A DNA stretch of 64,000 nucleotides from Elusimicrobiota bacterium (lineage in GTDB: Bacteria > Elusimicrobiota > Elusimicrobia > Elusimicrobiales > UBA9959), in assembly GCA_009773155.1 (NCBI GenBank), contig WOVA01000004.1:38902-102901 (forward strand), read 5' to 3'. A program made the translations under genes and the position numbers. The notes beneath the pieces were generated by a model. That model was given only the letters and a program-made list of their open reading frames with translations. It had not been told where the DNA came from and searched no databases. The stretch's first letter is position 1. Each line of letters starts with the position of its first letter. This document shows, piece after piece, positions 32,467-40,912 of the stretch.

Positions 32467-33972
32467 ATGGAAAATAAATTCGCGGAACTCCGCAAAAGAT
32501 ACGAGGAGGTCTCCGCTTTGGGTTCGGCCCGCGCCGTGCTGGCCTGGGACCAGCGTGTGACCATGCCGCCCGGCGGCGCTCCCGCGCGCGCCAGGTCCAT
32601 GTCGGCCCTGGCCAGGACCGTCCACTCCAAAGCTACGGCCCCGGAAATAGGCCGCCTTATCGGGGAGACCTGGGACTGGGCGCAGGCCAAGGGGCCCGAT
32701 TCCTTCGAGGCCGCCTACCTGCGGGTCCTTAAAAGGGATTACGACCACGCGACCAAGCTGCCCTCCGAATTCGTGGGAGAGATGTCCGCGGCGGCCTCGG
32801 CCGCCATGGCCGCCTGGGAATCCGCCAAGAAGAACTCCGATTTCCCCTCTTTCGCCCCCCACCTGGAGAAGATGGTGGACATAAACCGGCGGCAGGCGGA
32901 GTACCTGGCGCCGGGCGAGCCCCATTACGACACCCTTCTCGACCTCTACGAGCCGGGCATGCGGCGGGCGGAGCTGGAGCCGCTGCTGACGGAGCTCTCC
33001 GAAGGCATGAAGCCGGTGCTCAGGGCCATAGCCGAAAGGCGCGCCGCGGTCTCCAACGAGATACTCAAGGGCGACTTCGAAGAGGGCGCGCAGCTGGCGC
33101 TGGCCGACGAAATAGTCAAGGCGCTGGGCTTCGACTTCTCGAAAGGCCGCCAGGACCGCTCGGTCCATCCTTTCACCACCGGCTTCTCGCTTTCCGATGT
33201 GCGCATAACCACCTGGACCATGCGCGGCTGGCTGCCCGCCTCCATTTACGCGTCGATGCATGAATGCGGCCACGCCCTCTACGGTATGGGCGCGCCGGCC
33301 GAATTCGAGCTGACGCCGCTGGCCGGCGGGGCCGGGCTGGGCGTGCACGAATCGCAGTCCCGCTTCTGGGAGAATTTCGTCGGCCGCAGCCGGCCTTTCT
33401 GCGAGTGGCTCCTGCCCGGGCTGCGCCGCCATTTCCCCGGCAAATTCGACCGGGTCTCTCCGGAACAGTTCTACCTGGCCGTGAACAAGTCGGAGCCCTC
33501 GTTCATCCGCGTGGAGGCGGACGAGGCCACCTACGACATGCACATCGCCCTGCGCTTCCGCCTGGAGACGGCCCTGCTCGACGGCGCGCTCAAAGTGAAG
33601 GACCTGCCCGGGGCCTGGAACGCGGGCATGAATGAATTGTTCGGCATCACGCCTAAGAACGACGCCGAAGGCGTACTGCAGGACGTGCACTGGTCGCAGG
33701 GGACCATAGGCTATTTTCCCACCTATTCTCTGGGCAATCTGATGGCGGCGCAGCTCGACGAGGCCATGCGGGCGGACATAAAGGACATGGACGGCCTGAT
33801 AGCCCGCGGCGAGTTCGCGCCCCCGCTGGCCTGGCTGCGGGAACGGGTACACCGCCACGGCGCCAGGTATTTCCCCGCCGACCTGCTGCGCAAGGCCATA
33901 GGAAAGGAGAGGGAGACAGCTCCTTTCCTCCGCTACATAAAAACCAAATACTCGGCGATCTACAAGTTCTAG
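32467..33972 (+). CDS. Carboxypeptidase M32 (Taq-type metallocarboxypeptidase)
   Basis: The ATG at 32467 is chosen over the TTG at 32455 because GGGGGA sits just before it. 501 residues, normal for M32. The zinc motif HEXXH appears as SMHECGHALYG, with ESQSRFWENFVGRS downstream providing the further ligand region typical of M32. HPFTTGFSLSDVRITT and TYSLGNLMAAQL are family signatures. The enzyme removes C-terminal residues from peptides in the cytosol. It abuts the ThiF-like gene (the stop is directly followed by ATG) and probably shares its transcript. Confidence 0.93.
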   Translation: MENKFAELRKRYEEVSALGSARAVLAWDQRVTMPPGGAPARARSMSALARTVHSKATAPEIGRLIGETWDWAQAKGPDSFEAAYLRVLKRDYDHATKLPSEFVGEMSAAASAAMAAWESAKKNSDFPSFAPHLEKMVDINRRQAEYLAPGEPHYDTLLDLYEPGMRRAELEPLLTELSEGMKPVLRAIAERRAAVSNEILKGDFEEGAQLALADEIVKALGFDFSKGRQDRSVHPFTTGFSLSDVRITTWTMRGWLPASIYASMHECGHALYGMGAPAEFELTPLAGGAGLGVHESQSRFWENFVGRSRPFCEWLLPGLRRHFPGKFDRVSPEQFYLAVNKSEPSFIRVEADEATYDMHIALRFRLETALLDGALKVKDLPGAWNAGMNELFGITPKNDAEGVLQDVHWSQGTIGYFPTYSLGNLMAAQLDEAMRADIKDMDGLIARGEFAPPLAWLRERVHRHGARYFPADLLRKAIGKERETAPFLRYIKTKYSAIYKF

Positions 33973-34608
33973 ATGAAAGACCTGGAAAAGAAGATATTCT
34001 CCCGCCACGATCCCGTCGTGCTGGCCGCGCTGCGGCCCGCCGTCGTGGCCGTGGCCGGCGCCGGCGGCCTGGGCTCCAATATCGCCATGGCGCTGGCCCG
34101 CGCCGGCGTCGGGCGCCTTATAATCGCCGACTTCGACAAGGTGGAGCCGTCCAATCTCAACCGCCAGCAGTACACCGTCGGCCAGATAGGCCGGCGCAAG
34201 GCGCGCGCGCTGCGGGACAACCTGCGCCGCGCGGCGCCTTTCACCGCCGTGACCGCGCACGACATAAAAGTGACTCCGGCCAATGTTAAGAAACTTTTCG
34301 GCGGGGCGGACCTGCTGATAGAAGCCTTTGACCGGGCCGACCAGAAGGCGATGCTGATAAGGGCCTGGCTGTCGCTTTTCCCGGACCGCCCGATGATAGC
34401 GGCTTCCGGCCTGGCCGGTTACGGCCGCAACGCGCGCCTCAAAACGCGCAGGATGGGCGGGCTGTATATCTGCGGCGACGGCTGCACCGAGCCCGCGCCG
34501 GGCCGCAGCCCCATGGCCCCGCGGGTGGCGCTGGTCGCGGCCATGCAGGCGAATTTAGCGGTGGAACTGCTGGTAAAGACGCGAAGGAGGAAGAATGTTC
34601 AAGACTAA
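33973..34608 (+). CDS. ThiF-family adenylyltransferase (short form)
   Basis: 211 residues. An E1-like Rossmann domain with [19 protein letters not shown] for ATP binding, [16 protein letters not shown] (catalytic Arg and Asn in the loop) and [14 protein letters not shown]. It adenylates the C-terminal glycine of a sulfur-carrier protein such as ThiS or MoaD. The length and lack of zinc CxxC pairs match the short ThiF group found in anaerobes. No thiS is adjacent; the only GG-ended carrier in the window is the MoaD-like protein at 44373. It overlaps ppnP by 14 bases. Thiamine or molybdopterin use cannot be decided. Confidence 0.85.
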   Translation: MKDLEKKIFSRHDPVVLAALRPAVVAVAGAGGLGSNIAMALARAGVGRLIIADFDKVEPSNLNRQQYTVGQIGRRKARALRDNLRRAAPFTAVTAHDIKVTPANVKKLFGGADLLIEAFDRADQKAMLIRAWLSLFPDRPMIAASGLAGYGRNARLKTRRMGGLYICGDGCTEPAPGRSPMAPRVALVAAMQANLAVELLVKTRRRKNVQD

Positions 34609-34879
34609 CGAATATTTCGACGGGAAAGTGAAGTCAGTGGCCTTTACGGCCCCGGAGGGGCCGGCCACGGTCGGCGTGATGGCGGCGGGCGAGTACGAGT
34701 TCGGCACCGGCAAGAAGGAAATAATGACGGTGGTCAGCGGGAAAATGACCGTAAAACTGCCGGGCGAGACCGGATGGAAGGACCACAGCCGCGGCGAAAT
34801 GTTCACCGTCGCCCCGAATTCCAAGTTCCAGGTCAAGACCGCCGGGGACGCCGCCTATCTCTGCCTCTACGTGGACTGA
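34595..34879 (+). CDS. ppnP: Pyrimidine/purine nucleoside phosphorylase (PpnP, DUF1255)
   Basis: 94 residues, a small cupin. [50 protein letters not shown] and the end [15 protein letters not shown] are typical of the family, whose E. coli member (formerly YaiE) splits nucleosides with phosphate. The start is supported by AGGAGG seven bases before the ATG. It overlaps the end of the ThiF-like gene and is the last gene before a stretch of accessory DNA. Confidence 0.93.
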   Translation: MFKTNEYFDGKVKSVAFTAPEGPATVGVMAAGEYEFGTGKKEIMTVVSGKMTVKLPGETGWKDHSRGEMFTVAPNSKFQVKTAGDAAYLCLYVD

Positions 34880-34936
34880 ACGGGCTTTCCTTATAAACCC
34901 GGACACTTCTTGCGCCAAAGCGTGAAGGACCTATAA

Positions 34937-34972
34937 AAATAGAGATTCCGCCTCTATTTAACATGGTATAAT
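34937..34972 (+). promoter_or_regulatory. Promoter with inverted-repeat operator, near-leaderless
   Basis: AAATAGAG and CTCTATTT (34937-34944, 34952-34959) form a perfect 8-base inverted repeat over the -35 region. TATAAT follows at 34967-34972. The ATG of the ATPase is at 34979, about seven bases after the -10, so transcripts would begin at or next to the start codon. Confidence 0.6.
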
Positions 34973-34978
34973 AGAAGT

Positions 34979-36139
34979 ATGCTTAAACGCTCAATCAATC
35001 TCCCCGCAAGTAGAAGTTTTTTTCTTTTTGGTCCGAGACAAACGGGCAAAAGCACGCTTTTGCAGTCGCTTTTTCCACGCGAGACAACGCTCTATTACGA
35101 CCTGCTTCTTTCGGAAGAATATAGGCGTTTGCTGGCGAGACCCTCATTATTCAGAGAAGAGGTTTTATCGCGCGACCGCCGCAAAACCCATGTTGTGGTG
35201 GATGAAATTCAGCGCGTGCCCGAGTTGCTGAACGAAATACACTCCCTGATGGAATCCCCGGGCTGCCCCGTTTTCTGCCTGAGCGGCTCCAGCGCCAGAA
35301 AACTTAAACGCTGTCACGCCAACATGCTGGCCGGCAGGGCCTGGACATACCGTCTTCATCCGTTCACGCATACCGAGCTCGGCGGCCGTTTCTCCCTGCA
35401 GAAGGCGCTGGCTTACGGCACACTGCCGCCCGTTTATTTTGAGGAAGACCGGGAAGCCGCCAGCAGGACGCTTAAATCTTACGCGGAAACATATCTGAAA
35501 GAAGAAATAGAGGCGGAATCCCTGTTGCGCAGGATTTCGGCCTTCTACCGTTTCCTGCCTCTTGCGGCGGGAGAGAACGGAAATATCATCAATTTTTCCG
35601 CCCTGTCGCGGGAAACCGGCACGTCATACAAGACGGTTCAGGAATACTTTAAAATACTGGAAGACACGCTTGTGGGCTTTCTGTTGCACCCTTATTGCGG
35701 CTCTGAAAGGAAAAGGCTGGCAAAGCGCCCGAAGTTTTATTTTTTTGACACCGGCGTGGCCAGAGCCCTGGCCGGGAAGCTTTCCAACCCCGCGGACCCC
35801 GGCACTCCGGAATACGGCCGGCTTTTTGAGCATTTTGTAGGATTGGAGCTGCTACGCTTTAAAAACTACCTTGAAAAAGACTTCAAGGTGTCTTTCTTCA
35901 GGACTGACCAGGGGGCCGAGGTTGATTTTATTATTGAAAAACCGGATGGGAAAACCTTCGCCGTTGAAGTCAAATCCTCGGCCGATCCCGACCCCGGCAG
36001 TCTGCGCGGCCTGAGGTCATTTGCCGAAACAAAGCCCGATGCCGTTTTATATTGCGCCTCCACCGTTTCAAAAGCCCGGTCAATCGGCGCCGTCCGCCTG
36101 CTCCCCTGGCAGGATTTGTTTGAAAACATCTTCAAATAG
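34979..36139 (+). CDS. AAA_14/DUF4143 ATPase
   Basis: 386 residues. The AAA_14 domain has a P-loop FFLFGPRQTGKSTLLQSLF, Walker B VVVDEIQRVPEL and sensor LSGSSARKL. The DUF4143 part has PKFYFFDTGVARALAGKL, RLFEHFVGLEL and a nuclease-like DQGAEVDFIIEK...VEVKSS (E-D-ExK type). This widespread family often travels in accessory DNA with unclear function. Its base composition is lower in GC than its neighbours, suggesting transfer. It stands alone behind its own promoter and operator. A C-terminal fragment of a second member lies at 42267-42755. Confidence 0.9.
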   Translation: MLKRSINLPASRSFFLFGPRQTGKSTLLQSLFPRETTLYYDLLLSEEYRRLLARPSLFREEVLSRDRRKTHVVVDEIQRVPELLNEIHSLMESPGCPVFCLSGSSARKLKRCHANMLAGRAWTYRLHPFTHTELGGRFSLQKALAYGTLPPVYFEEDREAASRTLKSYAETYLKEEIEAESLLRRISAFYRFLPLAAGENGNIINFSALSRETGTSYKTVQEYFKILEDTLVGFLLHPYCGSERKRLAKRPKFYFFDTGVARALAGKLSNPADPGTPEYGRLFEHFVGLELLRFKNYLEKDFKVSFFRTDQGAEVDFIIEKPDGKTFAVEVKSSADPDPGSLRGLRSFAETKPDAVLYCASTVSKARSIGAVRLLPWQDLFENIFK

Positions 36140-36152
36140 CCCCGGCCTCAAT

Positions 36153-36200
36153 AAACCGGGCGGCAGATACAGGAGAAATCCCGGCGGTTTCCCCGCCGAA
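36153..36200. repeat. Dispersed repeat, copy 1
   Basis: AAACCGGGCGGCAGATACAG and the following bases to GGCGGTTTCCCCGCCGAA match 40866-40912 at nearly every position over ~45 bases. Here it lies between the ATPase and the secreted-protein gene. Confidence 0.75.
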
Positions 36201-36278
36201 TGGTGTGGACGATCAGGGCTTTGGCCGGATTCGCAGTAAGGGCGACCAGGCTCTGTTTGGCGGCAATACAACGCTGAG

Positions 36279-36424
36279 ATGAAAAAGAGGCTGGGCATTC
36301 CACAAAGCAGACCGCTTATGCTGAAACTTCAGCTGCGGCAGAACGGAAGCCGAGGCCAAACGCGGCCTGCAGAACGCGGTGAAACTCTTCCTGGAGGAGA
36401 TCTATTTCCCGCGCGCTACAAAAC
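36279..36424 (+). other. Short gap with a possible antitoxin relic
   Basis: This gap after the ATPase holds no convincing gene. One frame starting with an ATG at 36279 gives 48 codons to a TAG. Another frame reads EAEAKRGLQNAVKLFLEEIYF, which resembles the conserved end of HicB-type antitoxins (EA..NL.EA.ELFLEE) but has no start or upstream half in that frame. It is best treated as a decayed relic with low certainty. Confidence 0.25.
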
Positions 36425-37597
36425 CTATCTTGGCCGGGCGGTATAGTACAGGACGACATCGCCGGTGCTGAGGCCGGTGAACGGATCGAAAGTGTTGCCG
36501 TTGAAAGTGCCGTGGGAGGTGAAATCCGGATTTATCGTGAACGGCCCCATCGCGGTATTAAAATCGCCTATGCCCTGCATTGAAAGTTTCGCCAGGGCGC
36601 TGATCGGCCTGCCGTGCACGAGGACCCCGACCCCGGTGACCGAGCCGGTGACGGAGACGCCCACCAGGGTATTCGCGCAACAGACATACCCCTTGAAATA
36701 CCCGCTCATGGTCTGCGCCAGCAGGGCTTCAAGCGCTCCCGTCCGCCCGCCCGTCCCTGAAAACGACAAGGACGAATTGTAGGAACCCACATGATCGGGC
36801 GTGGCGGAAAGGGCCCCGGAAAAATTTTCGCTGAAAGATACCGTCCTGGGCGTATCCGCCACGGGATTGACAAAAGTGCTGGGGACGTTCACCGTGGTTC
36901 TGCATTTGATCTCGTCCGTCACGTCTTCTTGCACACCCAAAAGCACATCGGCGGTATTTTGGAAAGAGCCAATCGCGTCGGAGGCAAGCACACCACCGTA
37001 TTCCAAGAAGCCGGAGAGATCTTTGCCCGCTTCAGGATCTCTTATTAAATTCCACGCGCCGGTTGCCAGATCCCAGGTATCAATGCCTTGCGCCACATCC
37101 CCGGCCAGCGGTACTGCTTTCGCGAGTTGTTTTCCCGCCCATTCCACGAGTTTGTCAACTATTATACCCACGCCCACATCCATATTGGCATCCAATAGCG
37201 CCAATCTGGTCTCTTCTTTTATTTTTTGAGCGTTATCCGGATATTTTTCCTTGGCCTTGAGATACGCTTTCCCCACTTCCCTGGCCGCCTTCAAAAATTT
37301 GACAATACCCGCTCCTGCGCCTATAACCGGAGCCAGACTTTTCCAGACTAAATAAATTGTTACCGTGATCGGCTCGCCAGCGGCCTTGTCCTCCGGGTTG
37401 CGCACAAGAGCGCCGGCCGCCCCGCCGACCGCTTTTCTTGAGAGAACCACATCCCCGCTGTCGAGCCGGGCCTTCAACTCCTGCGATACGGTAATCCTCT
37501 TTTTCTTCACAGCCGCCGCAGCGTCCCGCAGCGGGAGCGCCAGGAGCGACAGGGATAACAGAGCGCAGACGAGTTTCCGCATCAGTCCGGTTTTCAT
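36425..37597 (-). CDS. Secreted protein of unknown function (C39 cassette)
   Basis: 390 residues with a signal peptide (LVCALLSLSLLALPLRDAAAA). The first part contains a hydrophobic helix-rich stretch (VWKSLAPVIGAGAGIVKFLKAAREV) followed by GVGIIVDKLVEWAGKQLAKAVP. The C-terminal half is rich in Gly, Thr and Ser with possible beta strands (VSFSENFSGALSATPDHVGSY, GVSVTGSVTGVGVLVHG). It contains an adjacent CC pair. I do not recognise a family. It lies 12 bases after the barrel gene and is co-oriented with a C39-like peptidase gene, so it may be the exported substrate of that set; this is inference from order only. Confidence 0.6.
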   Translation of the reverse strand: MKTGLMRKLVCALLSLSLLALPLRDAAAAVKKKRITVSQELKARLDSGDVVLSRKAVGGAAGALVRNPEDKAAGEPITVTIYLVWKSLAPVIGAGAGIVKFLKAAREVGKAYLKAKEKYPDNAQKIKEETRLALLDANMDVGVGIIVDKLVEWAGKQLAKAVPLAGDVAQGIDTWDLATGAWNLIRDPEAGKDLSGFLEYGGVLASDAIGSFQNTADVLLGVQEDVTDEIKCRTTVNVPSTFVNPVADTPRTVSFSENFSGALSATPDHVGSYNSSLSFSGTGGRTGALEALLAQTMSGYFKGYVCCANTLVGVSVTGSVTGVGVLVHGRPISALAKLSMQGIGDFNTAMGPFTINPDFTSHGTFNGNTFDPFTGLSTGDVVLYYTARPR

Positions 37598-37609
37598 AAT
37601 ACCCCCTCT

Positions 37610-38428
37610 CTAAATCGGCAGAGAGCAGCCCGCTATTATCGCCGCGTCCGGAGTTACCTTGGTCATGCCGAACACCGCGTCGACATTCACTTTAAAGCCG
37701 CCGGTTGACCAGTCCGTGCCCCACCCGAAATACACGAGATTGGAGGAACTCCCGGCGAGCCGCCTTCCGTTGATCCGCACTTTCCCGACGATATCACCCG
37801 TGACGTACAGGCTGGTCCTGATCCTCGGGTTCAGGACTATAGCGCTACCCAGCTTGAAGCGCAGATCTCCGCCGGGCTGCACTTTGCCGATGGGGTACTT
37901 TCCGGCCAGGCTGTGCTGATAGCCGATATAGCCGAACAGCGCCACCGGGTCCACAATCTTGACGGCCATCTGTCCGAGCCCCAGGGAATAATGCCCGCCA
38001 CCAAGACCGACCCTGTTCTCGTAGGGGTTCTTCCCGGTCGGAACGGAAACATCCAGGTTGTAAATCAGCTTCCAATCCTCCCCCGAGAAACCCTCGTAAG
38101 AGACCTGTGAGAAAATGTCGCCCAATCCGAAAGCGCTGCTCTCTACGATATTCAGGAGATTGTCGAAACGTTCCTGTCTGGCGTATACCAGCGGAACCTG
38201 GAAATACAGCTCCAGCCGGCTGAGAGGAGAATAGCGTGCCCAATAGCCGTTCTCCAAACGCGAACTTTCCAGCACACCATCCCCGTTGACCGCAAAAGAG
38301 AACCGCGTCCCCACCTCAACGGCTCCCGCACTTATCAGATCGACCGGTTTCGGGATATACCAGTCCTCTCCCTGTGATTTCACCGGACCCAGAAAACAGA
38401 GAATAAGGACAACCGTTATTTTCCGCAT
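37610..38428 (-). CDS. Outer-membrane beta-barrel protein (transporter-like)
   Basis: 272 residues. Signal peptide KITVVLILCFLGPVKSQG, then alternating amphipathic strands (VEVGTRFSFAVNGDGVLESS, LELYFQVPLVYARQE, NLDVSVPTGKNPYENRVGLG, GYIGYQHSLAGKYP) ending near VDAVFGMTKVTPDAAIIAGC. The pattern resembles outer-membrane proteins annotated as transporters (Phenol_MetA_deg group). It is 11 bases downstream of the C39-like peptidase gene and 12 bases upstream of a secreted protein, a likely operon. Pores next to C39 peptidases occur in functional-amyloid (Fap) export operons, but homology to FapF was not established. Confidence 0.7.
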   Translation of the reverse strand: MRKITVVLILCFLGPVKSQGEDWYIPKPVDLISAGAVEVGTRFSFAVNGDGVLESSRLENGYWARYSPLSRLELYFQVPLVYARQERFDNLLNIVESSAFGLGDIFSQVSYEGFSGEDWKLIYNLDVSVPTGKNPYENRVGLGGGHYSLGLGQMAVKIVDPVALFGYIGYQHSLAGKYPIGKVQPGGDLRFKLGSAIVLNPRIRTSLYVTGDIVGKVRINGRRLAGSSSNLVYFGWGTDWSTGGFKVNVDAVFGMTKVTPDAAIIAGCSLPI

Positions 38429-38439
38429 AAAGCCCCTTT

Positions 38440-39141
38440 TTACGGCGATATTCCGGCGGAGGATAAGCGCGTTCTGACCGAACTGTAAAGATCGCGCGCG
38501 GGCAGATAAGGCTCCCCGGGAAGCGATTCCTTCTCATGCCTCCGCACACGCAAATCCCCTCCCTTCCCTTTCCAGGCGTAGAAAGGGCGCCTGCCGATGG
38601 CTAACAGGATCCTCTCGCCGGACTCCCAGGACTTCACGAAAGTCCCCAGCGGAACGCTGAAATTGCCGTAGCCCGGATCCGAAATATGGACCCAGCCGCC
38701 GGAAACGCCGCGTATGACGACAAAATGCAACTTCTCGCCGTAAAGGTTCAGCCTGGCGACGGACGGGGCCAGCTCCTCCACGGCTTCCACCGCCGAACCG
38801 TCGGTCAGGGCTTCAAACGACAGCGCCTTAAACCCCGACTCCCGCGCGCCTTTCTCCAGGTCCGCCAGGTTCAGCGCCCGCAATTCGTATTTTTCTCCGC
38901 GCTTCACCACCGGCAGATTTTCGCCGAAGATCGCCGCGAGCATCTCTTGTTCCGAAACGTTCCCGCCCATAAGATTTATGAGCGTCGCCAGCGCCGCCGC
39001 GCCGCAGGAATACTCATGGCCCTGCATGACCACGCCACTGGTGCGCAGCTCTCGCATGCTGGTCATTTCGCCGACTCTCGTACCGGCCGCGGCGGCGGCC
39101 GAACAGAAAGCGACCAGACAAAAGGCGTGCAATGTTTTCAT
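38440..39141 (-). CDS. C39-like papain-fold peptidase, exported
   Basis: 233 residues with a signal peptide (HAFCLVAFCSAAAAAGT). The C39-type active site is visible: MQGHEYSCGAAALATLINLMGG (Gln and catalytic Cys), LHFVVIRGVSGGWVHISDPGYG (His and Asp), and LGTFVKSWESGERILLAIG. Unlike bacteriocin exporters it has no ABC or TM domain, so it acts alone in the periplasm. Stand-alone C39 peptidases occur beside barrels in Fap-type amyloid operons, as here. It probably processes a partner envelope protein. It is followed after 11 bases by the barrel gene. Confidence 0.82.
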   Translation of the reverse strand: MKTLHAFCLVAFCSAAAAAGTRVGEMTSMRELRTSGVVMQGHEYSCGAAALATLINLMGGNVSEQEMLAAIFGENLPVVKRGEKYELRALNLADLEKGARESGFKALSFEALTDGSAVEAVEELAPSVARLNLYGEKLHFVVIRGVSGGWVHISDPGYGNFSVPLGTFVKSWESGERILLAIGRRPFYAWKGKGGDLRVRRHEKESLPGEPYLPARDLYSSVRTRLSSAGISP

Positions 39142-39167
39142 GCTCTCCCCGGCCCGCCGCCTATACG

Positions 39168-40775
39168 TTATTCCACGCCCAATTCGATCCTGTAGAGCGA
39201 GTAATCCTTAGTGTTGATGTAATGCAGATATCTGTTGTCCGGCGAAAACTTGGGGGCGATAGCGGATTTTATTTCTTTGACGCCGCCTCCGCCCATCTTC
39301 GCGCAGTAAACGGTTTCCCCTTTCTGCCATAGTAGGTATTTTTTGTCGGGAGAAAAGAATTTGTCCCCTTTAGGTTTGAACGCCAGTTTTAGCCTGCCGT
39401 TTTCAACCATTTTCTCCATTTTTTTATCCTCCGTGGCAAAAAGCCTCTCCATAGAGATTTGATAAAGTTTCAGCGCGCCGTCTTTTCCTTCGTCATGGGC
39501 GATGACGCCGTTACCCAGAAAATACGGTTTTTCCACGGCGGCTCCCTCACCACGGTGACCGAACAGTCTTTTAACCGCGCCTGTTTGCAGGTTTAAGGCA
39601 ATATTTTTTTCCGGTTCTATATCGCGATCCGTCCGAGTCTTTGCGGTGATATAGCCATGGGATTGGGATTGTGATACCGTCTTGGTTTCCATCAGTGTAA
39701 AAATAGACACCAAAGCGTGCTTGCCGTCGGCGGAGACATCAGAGACTGCGAATTGTTTTTCCTTCTTCCTTTTCTTCGTCGTGCGATCCGGCTGCAAAGC
39801 TCCTCCTGAAGCCAAGGCTGTGCCTTTGCTTGCAATCGCGGATAATATGTTTAACCCCACTTGGCCGAGTTTTCCGCCCAGCCCGACGCCGGCTTTCATT
39901 TCCGCAATCACATTATCTATGGGAACGGTCGCCTTTTTTTTGCCGACCAGATCGTAGAGGTTGTAATTTATCATGTCGGCGGTATAGATGAGGAAATTAC
40001 CGGTTGAGTTAAAGTCAAAACCGACAGTCTGTCCGGCGGTTATGGTTTCCTTCTCCATGGTCTCCAGGTCCACCAGATACACCACACCGTTGAGCAGGTA
40101 GGCCAGGAATTTGCCGTCCGGACTAAACTGGAGCGCCGGCAAACTCCCGGAAAGAGCTATTTGATATGTCGGACTGCCGAAGGGCGCAGAGACGCCACTG
40201 CCGTCGGTGAGGCTTTTTCTTGGCTGCTTTTTCCTGAGCGGCTGCATATAAAGTTTGTAGCCCGGCCAGGCCGCGTAAACCAAAAAGCCGCCGTCGGGAG
40301 AAACACCGAACACAGAGGGGTGTGCCAGACTGTATCCCTCGGGAATCAGGCGGGTATAATTACCGGTTTCAACGTTTTTCAGAAAGAACGCGTCAACTTC
40401 GTTCTGTTTTTTGTACCCGGCGGTTTTCAGCAGCTTGTCCCGGCCTTTGAGTTTGTCCAGTTCGTATATTTTTTCCGGTTTGGCCACCATCATATATTTC
40501 CCGGAAAAACCCGGGAAATACAGTTCTTCCGGTGACAGAAGCTTGGGGGCTTTTCTGTCCTTGTACCACCTGAAATTATCTTTGGGCGTCAGGTTAAGCG
40601 GGGACCCCGAGAGTCGCGGCACTTTGTCATTGTATTTTGGCTCTTGGACCGGCGTGAAGTCCTGGATTGTGATCAATGCCTGAACTTCCTGCTGATGACG
40701 CATCCGCTTGCCCACGGAGGCGCAACCGGTCAGCAGAGGAAAAAGAAGTGCAACGGCCCAGAACCTGATTCCCAT
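39168..40775 (-). CDS. WD40-like propeller lipoprotein
   Basis: The start at 40775 (MGIRFWAVALLFPLLTGCAS) gives a lipoprotein signal ending in LTGC; the track's start lies upstream of a homopolymer tract. About 535 residues. The body is a beta-propeller with repeated SPDGGFLVYAAWPG, SPDGKFLAYLLNG, SPDKKYLLWQKG and SPDNRYLHYINT strands, as in TolB/WD40-like proteins. It also has an insert with a Lys-rich stretch (RTTKKRKKEKQFAV). It precedes the C39-like peptidase gene on the same strand by 26 bases. Expression may vary with the A8/G10 tract at its ribosome site. Its partner is unknown. Confidence 0.75.
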   Translation of the reverse strand: MGIRFWAVALLFPLLTGCASVGKRMRHQQEVQALITIQDFTPVQEPKYNDKVPRLSGSPLNLTPKDNFRWYKDRKAPKLLSPEELYFPGFSGKYMMVAKPEKIYELDKLKGRDKLLKTAGYKKQNEVDAFFLKNVETGNYTRLIPEGYSLAHPSVFGVSPDGGFLVYAAWPGYKLYMQPLRKKQPRKSLTDGSGVSAPFGSPTYQIALSGSLPALQFSPDGKFLAYLLNGVVYLVDLETMEKETITAGQTVGFDFNSTGNFLIYTADMINYNLYDLVGKKKATVPIDNVIAEMKAGVGLGGKLGQVGLNILSAIASKGTALASGGALQPDRTTKKRKKEKQFAVSDVSADGKHALVSIFTLMETKTVSQSQSHGYITAKTRTDRDIEPEKNIALNLQTGAVKRLFGHRGEGAAVEKPYFLGNGVIAHDEGKDGALKLYQISMERLFATEDKKMEKMVENGRLKLAFKPKGDKFFSPDKKYLLWQKGETVYCAKMGGGGVKEIKSAIAPKFSPDNRYLHYINTKDYSLYRIELGVE

Positions 40776-40780
40776 TAACT

Positions 40781-40798
40781 CCCCCCCCCCTTTTTTTT
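40781..40798 (-). repeat. Homopolymer tract A8-G10 at a ribosome-binding site
   Basis: On the coding (minus) strand about eight A are followed by about ten G and then AGTTAATG at the lipoprotein start. The count was read from the ORF track's frame (KKGGGE before the chosen Met). G-runs this long are prone to slippage and here make up the Shine-Dalgarno region. Confidence 0.7.
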
Positions 40799-40864
40799 CC
40801 GATTCACGCTCCAAAGAACCGGTTGTACGCCCAAGACGACCGCACCGCCGCCCGGCTGGAGTTG

Positions 40865-40912
40865 AACCGGGCGGCGGATACAGGAGAAATCCCGGCGGTT
40901 ACCTCCCGCCGA
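40865..40912. repeat. Dispersed repeat, copy 2, overlapping a gene end
   Basis: AACCGGGCGGCGGATACAGG followed by AGAAATCCCGGCGGTTA matches 36153-36200. Its right end contains the stop codon and last codons (FGGR) of the barrel gene at 40899. Confidence 0.75.

Noticed and set aside
32413-34260. 615-residue minus-strand ORF
   Set aside because: Shadow of the M32 carboxypeptidase and ThiF genes.
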